This document shows, piece by piece, positions 53,187 to 61,969 of a stretch of DNA of 64,000 bases; position 1 is the stretch's first letter, and each line of letters starts with the position of its first letter. This DNA is from an uncultured Castellaniella sp. GTDB taxonomy: Bacteria > Pseudomonadota > Gammaproteobacteria > Burkholderiales > Burkholderiaceae_B. Where the stretch lies: assembly GCF_937988725.1 (NCBI RefSeq), contig NZ_CALKHS010000009.1, forward strand, positions 533,744 through 597,743. Reading direction: 5' to 3'. Below the pieces are notes generated by a model that searched no databases, was not told the origin of the DNA, and was given only the letters and a program-made list of their open reading frames with translations. The position numbers and the translations under genes were made by a program.

Positions 53187-55037
53187 TCAATGGTGGAGGG
53201 ACAAGTAGGGATTGTTAGGAGGGACGTCATGTAGCAGCCGAGACGGCTCTTCGAGCAAATAGCCATGCAAGCGCCGCGTTTTCCTCGGGCCGGTGACTTC
53301 GCAGGTCCAAATGTTCAGCCCATTGGAGTGCTTTCGGTGCAAACCCAGCTTCTCGAAGCGCTTCTGAACCCACTGCCAATCCTGCTGGCTCTCCTGCCTG
53401 GCCAGCGTACCTACCTGCGGGTGCTCCTGCGCATACCGCTGGAACACGCCTGGGCTGACCAGGTAAGCGGTGTCGCTGACGGTATGTACAAGGGCCTTTG
53501 CGTCGTTGATGATCAGACGCCGCGAGGTTATGCCATTTTGCAGCCACGCCATGAAGTGCTCGCCAGACGGCTGCGCAGCCGTCGGCGCAGGCGCTGGTGA
53601 CGGAGGCAAAGGCTTGGCCAGGGGCGGCGCAGGTGTTTCAGGATCTGTGGCAGGCACCTCGCCCGAGACGGCTTCTGCATCCAGTCGACCGACAGGCAAA
53701 TCATCATCCATTCCCACCATCGCCAGCATGTCTTCCATGACATCGGGCGCGGCTCGGGCGTCGGGTGGGTGAGCCGGGGTAGCGCCGCCGGCGTCCTCCC
53801 AGGGAGGGGGCTGCTGATCTTCGGAGGGGGGCATCGCCGCGATCGCTGGCGTTGGCACCGAGGCATCGGCATCTTTGTCTGCCGGCGTCGTGTCGATCGC
53901 CACCGTTCCGGCGAACGACGTTGGCCGCTCGCCAGGCTCCCAAATGAGCGCCGGCGCAAGTCGCAACAGGGTGAACGAGTGGGACCAGCCGGTGGCACTG
54001 GTTACGGTGGCGCGCCAGATCGCCTTGCCATCGGGCGTCGGCTGCAACATGCCGTGGTCTTGGAGCGCGTTGAACACTGCGGTGTTGTTCGCAGGGATGC
54101 CATCGACGCCCTGGGACAGCAGGTGCGCGCGGAGCTTGTCGGAAACGGTCTTGCTCACCAGCCATAGCGCATCGTCCGTGAGCCAGCCATCGGAGGCTTC
54201 GGGCTGGTTCAGTTTCAGCTCTTCTTTGAGCAGGTAGCGCAGCCCGTTGACCAGCTTGCGTTGGAGCGAGTGCTTGGGTGCAGCCATGGCGCGCGCGGGA
54301 TCGCCGCCCAATTCCTGAGCGACGGAGGCGCGGTCAGCTTGCACGACCAGTTCGCCCAGCACCCCGGCGTGCTCGTACTGTCCGGCCAAGACGTAGAGCA
54401 GCGGCGCCCACAGGGACGGATAGCCGCTGAGCCAGTCCAGCAGATCGCGATCGAGCAGTTGCCGGTAGAGCAAGCCTGTCGCGGCGCTATGGAGCCGGTA
54501 CTCGCGATCCTCGCGGTAGCGGAAGCGGTACGGCTGACACAGGGGGCCGTGCCACGGGTGCCAGGCGCTGCCGTCGGCCAGTTCGACATGCAGATCGACC
54601 GCCACCTTGCCGATGTCATGGAGCAAGGCGGCATAGGCGACGGCCGCAGTCCAGGCTTCGGCCTGCGCCGCCTGGTCTTCGGGGCTGGCCCCGATGGGCA
54701 GCAGATGGGACTGCCGCAGCTTCAGGCTGTAGGCGACGATTTCCAGGCCATGGTCGAGCATGCCGCCGAGGTATGCGTGGTGGTGCGCTTCGGAGGCCGG
54801 GAAAGCCTGGACCAGCTCGGCGTAGCGCTCCAGTGGCGTGCGGTACAGGGTGGCGAACTGCTGGCGCGAAAGCGAGGTGCGCTGCCAGATGTGCTCCATC
54901 AGCTTCTGCCGGCGCGGGGTGGCCAGCAGCGATGCGGCCGACTCCGGCCGCATCAGCCCTTTCGGGAGATCGACGGCGGGGGCTGGCGACGGCGCGGCAG
55001 CGACCGGGGGCCGTTTTCGCTGGAACAGGGAGAGCAT
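53187..55037 (-). CDS. traI: MobH-type relaxase (TraI_2)
   Basis: This 616-residue protein should nick the ICE at oriT and lead the strand into the recipient. The N-terminal TraI_2 domain shows the MobH signature HHHAYLGGMLDHGLEIV and the HD-type metal site LLHDIGKVAVDLHVEL. A long Pro/Ala-rich disordered linker (about residues 400-480) precedes a C-terminal winged-helix TraI_2_C domain (FMAWLQNGITSRRLIINDAKALVHTV). ATG 55037 (MLSLFQRKRPP) is chosen; a longer upstream frame looks non-coding. Confidence 0.9.
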   Translation of the reverse strand: MLSLFQRKRPPVAAAPSPAPAVDLPKGLMRPESAASLLATPRRQKLMEHIWQRTSLSRQQFATLYRTPLERYAELVQAFPASEAHHHAYLGGMLDHGLEIVAYSLKLRQSHLLPIGASPEDQAAQAEAWTAAVAYAALLHDIGKVAVDLHVELADGSAWHPWHGPLCQPYRFRYREDREYRLHSAATGLLYRQLLDRDLLDWLSGYPSLWAPLLYVLAGQYEHAGVLGELVVQADRASVAQELGGDPARAMAAPKHSLQRKLVNGLRYLLKEELKLNQPEASDGWLTDDALWLVSKTVSDKLRAHLLSQGVDGIPANNTAVFNALQDHGMLQPTPDGKAIWRATVTSATGWSHSFTLLRLAPALIWEPGERPTSFAGTVAIDTTPADKDADASVPTPAIAAMPPSEDQQPPPWEDAGGATPAHPPDARAAPDVMEDMLAMVGMDDDLPVGRLDAEAVSGEVPATDPETPAPPLAKPLPPSPAPAPTAAQPSGEHFMAWLQNGITSRRLIINDAKALVHTVSDTAYLVSPGVFQRYAQEHPQVGTLARQESQQDWQWVQKRFEKLGLHRKHSNGLNIWTCEVTGPRKTRRLHGYLLEEPSRLLHDVPPNNPYLSLHH

Positions 55038-55354
55038 GTCGATGTCCTGATGGTGGGCCGGGCGGGAGGCCTTTTGGCCTTTTCGAGGTAGGGCCTTTCC
55101 CCTTGCACCCCATTCCCTTGCCGTTTCGACCCTTTGGCCTTTAACCGTTTCGGTATAGCGGGGCCTGGGCTGCGGCTCCAGCGTCAATGTGGAACCCGCA
55201 CGAATGGATTGGACGGCGACCTGGTGCTGGCCCCCGGCCTATGCTGCCGGGACGCTACACCACACAGGTAGGCTCCCACTCAGGCGACTAAGTTGACAAA
55301 AGCGACAAAGGCGACTAGAGTGAACCCTGTCTCAAACCTACCTGGGAGCTGACC
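55038..55354. other. Intergenic region upstream of traI, possible oriT
   Basis: These 317 bases between the divergent relaxase and toxin-antitoxin genes hold no gene I can support. Visible features are a pyrimidine-rich tract near 55090-55145, a hairpin CCCGGC/GCCGGG (55233-55238, 55246-55251), a direct repeat AGGCGACTA (from 55281 and 55308) and the promoter of the antitoxin gene. Relaxase-adjacent gaps often hold oriT, but no nic site is recognisable by eye. Confidence 0.35.
55293..55321 (+). promoter_or_regulatory. Promoter of the RES toxin-antitoxin operon
   Basis: TTGACA (55293-55298), 17 bases and TAGAGT (55316-55321) lie 34 bases before the antitoxin ATG. Two AGGCGACTA repeats flank or overlap it and could be antitoxin binding sites. 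Confidence 0.55.
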
Positions 55355-55981
55355 ATGCCCACTGCGATCGAATTCATTGCCGACCGTCTGCCGCGCGTCA
55401 CGGTGGAGGATGTGCGCCGTTTCGCCGATACCGTCGAAATCCGGGATGCCCCGGCTTTCGCGGCCGAGTTGCAGGCGTTCATCCACGAGCGCGTGGAGGC
55501 GGTGACGCTGCCCGCCAACCTGGAAGGTGAAACGGTAGCGCAGGCCTTGCAGCGCAAGGCGGCCACGTTGCGCGCCGACACGCGTTGGGCACCGACTGAA
55601 ACCGACGTCCAGCGAGGCCGCGCCGTGCTGCTGGAAGCCTTCAACCAGCCGCACAACCTGCCGCCCGCCGAGTTCGCCAAGCTGGCGGACAAGTCGCGCC
55701 AGCAAATCTACAAGGACATCCTCGCCCGTCGTCTGCTGGCGCTGAACGTGGGGCCGCGCGGCCAGAAGCTGCCCGACTGGCAGCTCGACCCGGTGAAGCA
55801 GCAGTTGACCCAAACCGTGCTTCAGGAGGTCGAGGGCATCGACCACTGGACGATCTACCGCGCGCTGTCCGAACCGCTCGAAGGCCTGGGCGGTCGCTCG
55901 CCGGTGGATGCGGTGACGCATGGCACGATCGATGACGTGGCCGAGGCCGTGTTCAACGTGCTGGGCGTCCAGGTGCATTGA
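55355..55981 (+). CDS. Antitoxin of a RES-type toxin-antitoxin pair (Xre/MbcA/ParS-like)
   Basis: This 208-residue protein precedes the RES toxin. Its C-terminal half has a DNA-binding-like part (NLPPAEFAKLADKSRQQIYKDI...GPRGQKLPDWQL) and an MbcA/ParS toxin-binding part (HWTIYRALSEPLEGLGGRSPVDAV). This half aligns without gaps with the C-terminal tail of the ICE integrase (39 of 88 identical). The N-terminal 80 residues have no match I recognise. The protein probably neutralises the toxin and represses the operon. Confidence 0.8.
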   Translation: MPTAIEFIADRLPRVTVEDVRRFADTVEIRDAPAFAAELQAFIHERVEAVTLPANLEGETVAQALQRKAATLRADTRWAPTETDVQRGRAVLLEAFNQPHNLPPAEFAKLADKSRQQIYKDILARRLLALNVGPRGQKLPDWQLDPVKQQLTQTVLQEVEGIDHWTIYRALSEPLEGLGGRSPVDAVTHGTIDDVAEAVFNVLGVQVH

Positions 55982-55993
55982 ATCGAGACCGCC

Positions 55994-56626
55994 ATGAGCC
56001 ACGAGCTGCCTTCGTTCCTGATCGATGCCGGTGAACTGCTCCAGCATGTGAGCCGCGTCGTCTATCGGGGCAGCCCGCTGTACTATGGCCGCAGCAGCAC
56101 GAATCGATACGATGACCCGGCGGGAACCTACGGCGTGCTCTACCTGGGGCGCGACCTGCCCACGGCGCTGATGGAGTCGGTCTTTCACAAGCACCAGTGG
56201 CTTGAAGACACGAAGCGCTCCATTGCCCTGAAGGAAGTCCAGGCCCGGATGGTGCGCGCAGTAGGCGTGCTGGACGACGTGCTGCTGGCCGACCTCACGG
56301 CGCCGGGCGTCATGGCGGGCCACTTCGGCCTGAACCTGGAGCAGTTGGCCAGCCGCGACTACACGCACACGCAGCAGGTGTCCGCACAGGTGCATGCGAT
56401 GCTCGGAGACGACAGTGAGCCGCTGTTCGACGGGGTGCTCTACCCGTCGCGCAACAACTATCCCGCCAAGAGCATCGCCCTGTTCGAGCGTGCGGGAGCC
56501 AAGATCAGCGTTGTCGAGGACATCGACCTGGTTGACCATGTGGACTGGCCGCGGTTCGTTGCCACTTACCGCATCGGCGTGGAACCCGATCCGGGCCCGG
56601 TAGAGCCGGAGGACGAAGCGTCCTGA
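55994..56626 (+). CDS. RES domain toxin
   Basis: This 210-residue protein has the RES fold pattern: VVYRGSPLYYGRSSTNRYDDPAGTYGVLYLGRDLPTALMESVFHK near the N-terminus, then a Ser-rich DGVLYPSRN segment. RES toxins degrade NAD+ and stop growth. It lies 12 bases after the antitoxin, the usual antitoxin-first order. On an ICE it would stabilise inheritance. Confidence 0.88.
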   Translation: MSHELPSFLIDAGELLQHVSRVVYRGSPLYYGRSSTNRYDDPAGTYGVLYLGRDLPTALMESVFHKHQWLEDTKRSIALKEVQARMVRAVGVLDDVLLADLTAPGVMAGHFGLNLEQLASRDYTHTQQVSAQVHAMLGDDSEPLFDGVLYPSRNNYPAKSIALFERAGAKISVVEDIDLVDHVDWPRFVATYRIGVEPDPGPVEPEDEAS

Positions 56627-56710
56627 AGCGGCAAGAAAGCGCATTGAAGCCTCAAACCGAATGAATTGGAGCAAACTGGAATAGGCATTCCTCAGCAGCA
56701 GGAGACGACC

Positions 56711-57076
56711 ATGAGCACGACGACCCGCACCAGCACCGCAGAACGCCTCGGCCGCGCCTTCGGCCGCGGATGGCGTGCCTATGCGCGCGGCGAACGGCGG
56801 GCGTCGAACTGGTTGGTGTCCAAGGGCATGCCGCGAGCTGGCGCTACCGCGCTCGTGTGGGTAGTCAAGCTGGCTGTACTGGGGGTGCTGCTCTACGTTG
56901 CGTTTTGGTTCGCACTCGTGCTGCTGGGCGTTGCGGCGGCGGGATGGGCCGCTGCTGCCAATACTTCGGATGAAGACGAGTGGCCTTTCACCGACCTCAC
57001 CGAGCTGCGCAAGACGCCGGGCTACGATCCCAACCTGTACAACGACACGTCGCACGAGTTGTACACCGACGACTGA
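56711..57076 (+). CDS. DUF3742 family ICE protein
   Basis: This 121-residue protein has an N-terminal basic part (RLGRAFGRGWRAYARGERRASNWL), one or two membrane helices (ALVWVVKLAVLGVLLYVAFWFALVLLGVAAAGW) and an acidic tail. It matches the DUF3742 family found in ICEs of the ICEclc/PFGI type near the transfer genes. Function is unknown. ATG 56711 has GGAGACG upstream. It is convergent with the TraG-N gene. Confidence 0.8.
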   Translation: MSTTTRTSTAERLGRAFGRGWRAYARGERRASNWLVSKGMPRAGATALVWVVKLAVLGVLLYVAFWFALVLLGVAAAGWAAAANTSDEDEWPFTDLTELRKTPGYDPNLYNDTSHELYTDD

Positions 57077-57087
57077 CCGGCCTCGTG

Positions 57088-58608
57088 CTATTTCAGCTTT
57101 CCTCCGGTGAGCGCCCCGGCACCCTTGCCGCCAGCTTGGCCGGCGCTCTTACTGCCATCGGAAAGCCCCTGGATGACGTGCCCGGCCCGAATCCCAACCC
57201 AGGTAAGGCTCGCCAGCCAGAATCCCGGCAGAACCAGGAACATCGTGCCCATGACGAACATCAGGAGCATGTCGCCGAAGGCGTTGTTCAACCCCACTAG
57301 CGGGTCAAAGTTGGTGTGCGGCCGATTCCAGCCAAAGCCCCAGCCATAAAGCGCGTCCAGAATCGTTGAATCGATCCAGCGTGCGAGCTGGAACCAGAAG
57401 TCCGTGAAGAACAGCGCGAACTGCACGACGCTGACGGTGACGACCGTCTTCAGGTCGTAGGTGCCCACAACCAGCACGAGCGGGATGCAGATGACCAGCG
57501 CCATCTTCAGTAAGGCGAGGATCATGGGCAGGGATTGGCGCACGACATCCATGGCGGGAAACGCGGCAATCGCGCCGACTGCCATCCCGACGTCGCCCGT
57601 GGCGCGCGTCACGATGTTCGGCAGGGTCTTGTCGATCTGGCCGCCGTAGTCCGTATAGACGCTGCCCTGGTTCAGCTTCTGCTGCCGGGGTGACGCGATG
57701 GCGCGGATCACCGAATCGTCCACCTCGGCCCGGCTGAGGAACCCGGCCCAGCCCGCTAGGCGATTCAGCAGGCTCGGGTCCACCTGACCCAGCAGGCGTG
57801 CCCGCAGGCCGTTGCTGCCGTCTGACCACCACTGCCTGCAAGTCGGGTAGCCGCCACCATTGGCAACCTGCGCGAGGCCAGCATCGCGGGTGTCGTCGTA
57901 GGGCCATGCCTCGCGCGCCGTGCTGGAGCGGTAGCTGTCGTAGTAGCCACCCGTGTCCGTGAAAAAGCGCGAACCGATCCAGGTTACATCGTGCATCTGC
58001 TGCTCATCGAGATCCGGGCGCTGCATGAACAATTTGGCCCGCGCAGGCCCATAGCAATCCCGCGAGAAGTCCGCGACCTCCTGGGCCAGTACCGGGTCGT
58101 CAATGCGCGTCGCGTCGATCTCCATCCTCATCTGCCGCAGATCCGTACCGCACGGGATCGCCGCTACCGAGGCGCTCGTGACGGCGCGCGAGAGCGCGTG
58201 CATGAAGGCCCACCAGACCGGCACCTTCGCCGACTGGTTGTTGACGGTGCTGAAGGACTGCGACCACCCGGTTTCCGTGGGCTGCGGCACGCTGACTTGG
58301 CATTGTGCCGAGCGCGAACTGTCGTACTGGATGGTGCTGAGGTCCACGTCGATGAACGGAATGCCGGCGAACATCACCACCACGATGGCGACGAAGACCC
58401 GGTTCTCGATGCGCGCAGCCGAGAGCACCCCCTTGTTGCCTTCGTCGGCGCCTTCCGCACGGGCCTTCAGCCACTCCTGCACGACGATGGCGACGAAAGG
58501 CAGCGCGAACACCCCGCTGGACACCAGCACGGCCCAGATGCCGTTGTTGACGATCCAGGACACGAGGGTGAGGTAGTACTCCAGGTAGTCCGTCGTAAAA
58601 AGCGTCAT
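57088..58608 (-). CDS. TraG N-terminal domain conjugation protein
   Basis: This 506-residue inner-membrane protein has three to five hydrophobic helices near each end and a large periplasmic middle part with cysteines. It matches the TraG_N-type protein of ICEclc-like (MPF-G) secretion systems, which helps in mating-pair formation. The first residues MTLFTTDYLEYYLTLVSWIVNNGIW are typical. It is the last gene of a long minus-strand transfer operon in this window. Confidence 0.87.
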   Translation of the reverse strand: MTLFTTDYLEYYLTLVSWIVNNGIWAVLVSSGVFALPFVAIVVQEWLKARAEGADEGNKGVLSAARIENRVFVAIVVVMFAGIPFIDVDLSTIQYDSSRSAQCQVSVPQPTETGWSQSFSTVNNQSAKVPVWWAFMHALSRAVTSASVAAIPCGTDLRQMRMEIDATRIDDPVLAQEVADFSRDCYGPARAKLFMQRPDLDEQQMHDVTWIGSRFFTDTGGYYDSYRSSTAREAWPYDDTRDAGLAQVANGGGYPTCRQWWSDGSNGLRARLLGQVDPSLLNRLAGWAGFLSRAEVDDSVIRAIASPRQQKLNQGSVYTDYGGQIDKTLPNIVTRATGDVGMAVGAIAAFPAMDVVRQSLPMILALLKMALVICIPLVLVVGTYDLKTVVTVSVVQFALFFTDFWFQLARWIDSTILDALYGWGFGWNRPHTNFDPLVGLNNAFGDMLLMFVMGTMFLVLPGFWLASLTWVGIRAGHVIQGLSDGSKSAGQAGGKGAGALTGGKLK

Positions 58609-58623
58609 GGCCCCGATCTCCCC

Positions 58624-58995
58624 TCAAGCGGCCTGCATCAACAGGCTGGCTTCCAGCGCGACGATGGCGACAACGCCGGCGACCTCGGTGCGGATCAGCC
58701 GGCGCCGCGCCTGCCCATCTGTCCCGCTTTGGTCTTCGCGGGCCAGCACCCGGCGGCGCATCCAGAACCATCCATAGGCCGTTGCCGCGTACACGCACAG
58801 CCGCCAGATGAAGAAATACCCTGCGGAGGCCGCCAGCCACCGTTCCCAGCCTGCAACGCTGCCGACCAGGTAGATGCCCGCGACGTTCGCCCCCACGGCG
58901 GCGGCAACGATCAGCACCAGCCACAGCAGCGTCTTCGCCGCGCGCCGGCTGAACAACCAGCGCAGCGGCCGCCAGGCCATGCGCGCCGGGCTCAT
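58624..58995 (-). CDS. Small ICE membrane protein
   Basis: This 123-residue protein has two to three hydrophobic segments (LLWLVLIVAAAVGANVAGIYLVG; LAASAGYFFIWRLCVYAA; a C-terminal AGVVAIVALEASLLM). I do not recognise a named family beyond its conserved place in ICE transfer operons. Its start overlaps the stop of the upstream PFL_4711-type gene (ATGA), so they are translationally coupled. Confidence 0.7.
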   Translation of the reverse strand: MSPARMAWRPLRWLFSRRAAKTLLWLVLIVAAAVGANVAGIYLVGSVAGWERWLAASAGYFFIWRLCVYAATAYGWFWMRRRVLAREDQSGTDGQARRRLIRTEVAGVVAIVALEASLLMQAA

Positions 58996-60389
58996 GGCCG
59001 ACTCCCCGGATTGCCCTTCTGGAGCTGGTCGAGACGGTCCGGCACAGGATCGCCCTCGTAGATGCCGCGCGAGCCGGCCGCGCGCGCGCCGTGGCGCTGG
59101 ATGATCGCCATGGGCGAGTTGTTCGCCAGCTCGCGCCGCAGCTCCAGTTCGGTCTTGAGGTTGCGAATCTCACGGTCGAGCGTGTCGCTCTCGTGGTTCA
59201 CCGCCTCAACGGCAAGCTCGTTGGCCGCGACGTTGGGCTCCTTCTTGCCCGTGAGCAGCGTGCGCTGCAGCAGCAGCGCTTTCTCCAGCACGGACGCCAG
59301 CGCGACCTCGGACGCCAGGCGCTGCGACAGCAGGTGCTGGTCGGGCTCGTCGCGCAGCGCCTCGATCACGCCGCGCGTGATGGGCAGCGACGCACTGCCG
59401 GCCTCGCGCAGGTTCTCGGGCGTCGTGTTCTTGGCCTTGGTCACCAGGTCCTGGAGCGCCTGCAGCTTGGCGTCGTACTCTTCCTGGATCAGCGGCGTGA
59501 GCCCGACGCCTGGCGTCGTCTCGGTCTTGGTGCAGGCATCGCACGTGCGCTGCTCCTTCTCGCCGAGCACGCGCGTAGCCCACTCGACGGCGGCCTGCGG
59601 CGAGGCCCAGGTCTGGCACGAGAGGCTGCCGCAACTGGCCGGCGCGATGGACGAGGTGTCGGTCACGCCGCGGCCGTTGACCAGGTTGTAGCCGGCGCGG
59701 GTGACATCGCCGACGACCTTGATCGCGGGCTGGCCGGAGCCGCCCGCGTTGCTGCCCCCGACCCACGGCACGCCGTCATTGCCGCGTCGCGTCTCGGCTT
59801 GCTCGATGGCCGAGACCGCATCCGTGCTCGACACGGCATCGCGCAGCGCCAGCCCTTCGGCCATCTGGCTCCAGCCGAGCTGGCCGCCCGCCGTTTCGGC
59901 CATCTTCTCGGCCATGGCACGGCACGTCAGCTTGCTGCGGTCGAAATCCAGCCGCGCCTGCAGCACGCCATTGGTGAGCAGGTTGTACAGACCGGGATCG
60001 GCCCGCTGGATGATCAGCGCGGGCAACGATGCCACCGCACTGGTGGCACTCTGGATCACCGACGACATGATTTGCTGGAAGCCGTTGGTGATGCCGTTAA
60101 GTTGGTTCTTCAACGTGGTCTGGATGCTCATGTCGCCGCAGATCAAGTTGCTGTTCCAACCCACGCCGACACCGAGAGAGCGCATGCCGGCCGCACGGCC
60201 CATCGACACGGCGTTGCCGCCACCGATCGAGTACATGACGTCATCGCCGATGACACTGCCGCTGGTCTGGTAGCCCAGTTGACCCCAGGCCACGCCGCTG
60301 CCCAGCGCGAGTGCGCCGGCCAGCGCCAGGACGATCTCCGTGCGACGTGCCCGGCGGGAGAACGGATTGAGTGCAGGACGGAACTTCAT
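58992..60389 (-). CDS. Integrating conjugative element protein, PFL_4711 family (TIGR03755)
   Basis: This 465-residue exported protein has a signal segment (VLALAGALALGSGVAWGQLG). The body contains DDVMYSIGGGNAVSMGRAAGMRSLGVG and a CGSLSCQTW...CDACTK cysteine set, and resembles TraH-like mating-pair proteins of ICEs. It should sit in the periplasm as part of the type IV secretion channel. It follows the PFL_4710-type gene by 9 bases. Confidence 0.85.
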   Translation of the reverse strand: MKFRPALNPFSRRARRTEIVLALAGALALGSGVAWGQLGYQTSGSVIGDDVMYSIGGGNAVSMGRAAGMRSLGVGVGWNSNLICGDMSIQTTLKNQLNGITNGFQQIMSSVIQSATSAVASLPALIIQRADPGLYNLLTNGVLQARLDFDRSKLTCRAMAEKMAETAGGQLGWSQMAEGLALRDAVSSTDAVSAIEQAETRRGNDGVPWVGGSNAGGSGQPAIKVVGDVTRAGYNLVNGRGVTDTSSIAPASCGSLSCQTWASPQAAVEWATRVLGEKEQRTCDACTKTETTPGVGLTPLIQEEYDAKLQALQDLVTKAKNTTPENLREAGSASLPITRGVIEALRDEPDQHLLSQRLASEVALASVLEKALLLQRTLLTGKKEPNVAANELAVEAVNHESDTLDREIRNLKTELELRRELANNSPMAIIQRHGARAAGSRGIYEGDPVPDRLDQLQKGNPGSRP

Positions 60390-60398
60390 GGCACCACC

Positions 60399-61346
60399 TC
60401 AGAGGAAATCGACGCTGCCCAGGAACACCTGGCCCCGGCGTTCGCAGCAGGCATACGGCCGCCACAGCGCCCATGCGTAGTCGCCTTGCTGCGCCTGGGT
60501 CAGAAAGCCGCTGCGCGGGAAGACCGTGCAGGACGAGGACAGGACGGGTGTGAGTTCTTGCCACTTGCCGGTGGAGGCATCGCCCTCCATCAGCGCGCCG
60601 GCCGGCCAGTAGCCGTCGCGGGAGTTGGCAAGCAACGGCTGATAGACGTGGATCTGCCCCCGGCGAGTGACCACATCGCCCGCACGCTGGGCCACCACTG
60701 CGCCGGCCTTAAAGTCGTCGGTCTGGTGCAGGAAGCCGCCGCGGGGGTACACGTTGCCCCAAAGGTTCATCGTGGTGCGTGCGCCAACCTCGCGCCGGCC
60801 CGGAATCAGCGCTTCCGGGTAGGCCATCTCGGGCACGTTGTAGCGCCAGGCCAGCGTATCCAAGGTGCTGAGCAGATATGGCATGAATGCCGTGCCCGCG
60901 CCTTCGCAGATGTAGCCGGACGATGAGGCGAACTCGCTGAAGACCAGAGTACCGGGGTGGCCGATCACGTCGGCGTTCTTGAACTTGGCGAGATTGTTCT
61001 CGTGGTCCTCGTTGGTGGTCCCATCGCCGCCGGCTTCAGCGGATGCGTTGGGCGGGCTCATCGACTGCACCTCGACCCAGGGGTTCTCGCCGGTGTTGCT
61101 GTAGCTGGAAACCACCGCGTCGGGAACGTAGTGGCGCACTTTGGTGGATGTGCGCACGGTGCAGCCCGTCCATGTGCAATAGAGCCAGTAGCAGATGCCG
61201 ACGACGCGGTATTCGAGGCAATCGGGCGATGCCACCGAGCCGACGATGGTTGCTGTATTGAGGGCGTAGCTGCCCGTGGTGCTGAGCAGCAGCAACGAAG
61301 CCACGCCAGCGCGCAGGCGGCGCATCAGGTCGAATGGTCGGGTCAC
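60399..61346 (-). CDS. Integrating conjugative element protein, PFL_4710 family (TIGR03756, TraU-like)
   Basis: This 315-residue exported, cysteine-rich protein (CLEYRVVGICYWLYCTWTGC; WALWRPYACCERRGQVF) resembles TraU, a pilus-assembly factor with many disulfides. The start is GTG 61346 behind a strong GGAGGAACC ribosome binding site, overlapping the stop of the PFL_4709-type gene. Its many cysteines fit with the DsbA-like protein encoded upstream in the same direction. Confidence 0.86.
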   Translation of the reverse strand: MTRPFDLMRRLRAGVASLLLLSTTGSYALNTATIVGSVASPDCLEYRVVGICYWLYCTWTGCTVRTSTKVRHYVPDAVVSSYSNTGENPWVEVQSMSPPNASAEAGGDGTTNEDHENNLAKFKNADVIGHPGTLVFSEFASSSGYICEGAGTAFMPYLLSTLDTLAWRYNVPEMAYPEALIPGRREVGARTTMNLWGNVYPRGGFLHQTDDFKAGAVVAQRAGDVVTRRGQIHVYQPLLANSRDGYWPAGALMEGDASTGKWQELTPVLSSSCTVFPRSGFLTQAQQGDYAWALWRPYACCERRGQVFLGSVDFL

Positions 61347-61789
61347 GGCTGGTTCCTCCGGTGCTGCTCGATGCGCGCTACAGCGCGAGCCACGTCCGGC
61401 TCGCCATAGACCACATAGCGCCTGTCCACCACCACGGCCGGGAGGCTGGTGACGCCGAGGCTCCATGCGTCGGTGACGCCTTGGTATGCGGAAGCGATGC
61501 GTCGCTGTAGATCGGCACCACCGCCATTCAGCCGGCGCTTGACGATGGCCGTCGCCTGTTCGGGGTCGGTGGGCAGTTCCGCAGAAAGCTCCGCTTCAAT
61601 GCGGTGGGATTCGTCCAGCTCGATCAGCCGCTCGCCACCCATGGTCTTGACCGGGTGGCGGCTGTCGGTGACGACCACCACGTCGGCGGCGAAGGTGGCC
61701 GGGCTGAAAGCGGCCAGGGCAGCCGGCAGTGCAACAGCCAGGCCGAGGGTTCGCCAGCCTGGCGCGAACCGGGGAAGAGATGCTGGCAT
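61343..61789 (-). CDS. Integrating conjugative element protein, PFL_4709 family (TIGR03757)
   Basis: This 148-residue exported protein has a signal peptide (LGLAVALPAALAAFSPATFAAD) and a thioredoxin-fold-like body of the TrbC/TIGR03757 type (VVVVTDSRHPV; VTSLPAVVVDRRYVVYGEPDVARAVARI). ATG 61789 (MPASLPRF) is chosen. It starts the PFL_4709-4710-4711 gene set, and an intrinsic terminator upstream separates it from the DsbA-like gene. Confidence 0.84.
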   Translation of the reverse strand: MPASLPRFAPGWRTLGLAVALPAALAAFSPATFAADVVVVTDSRHPVKTMGGERLIELDESHRIEAELSAELPTDPEQATAIVKRRLNGGGADLQRRIASAYQGVTDAWSLGVTSLPAVVVDRRYVVYGEPDVARAVARIEQHRRNQP

Positions 61790-61900
61790 GTCGCGTGTCC
61801 TGAAGTTGATCAGGGCTATAGTCAAACGCGAACCCGAGGCAGCCCCAACAAACAATGCGCATCACGGACTGCCCGCATACCTGCTTGTTTCGCGCCGACG

Positions 61901-61925
61901 AAAAAGCGGAGGCCGAAGCCTCCGC
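61901..61925 (-). terminator. Intrinsic terminator after the DsbA-like gene
   Basis: GCGGAGGC and GCCTCCGC (61906-61913, 61918-61925) form an 8-pair stem; on the minus strand TTTTT follows. It divides the upstream transfer genes from the PFL_4709-4711 set. Confidence 0.8.
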
Positions 61926-61969
61926 AGTGATTGATGGAGTGGTAGCGGTACGGCCTCTAGGGCCATGGA

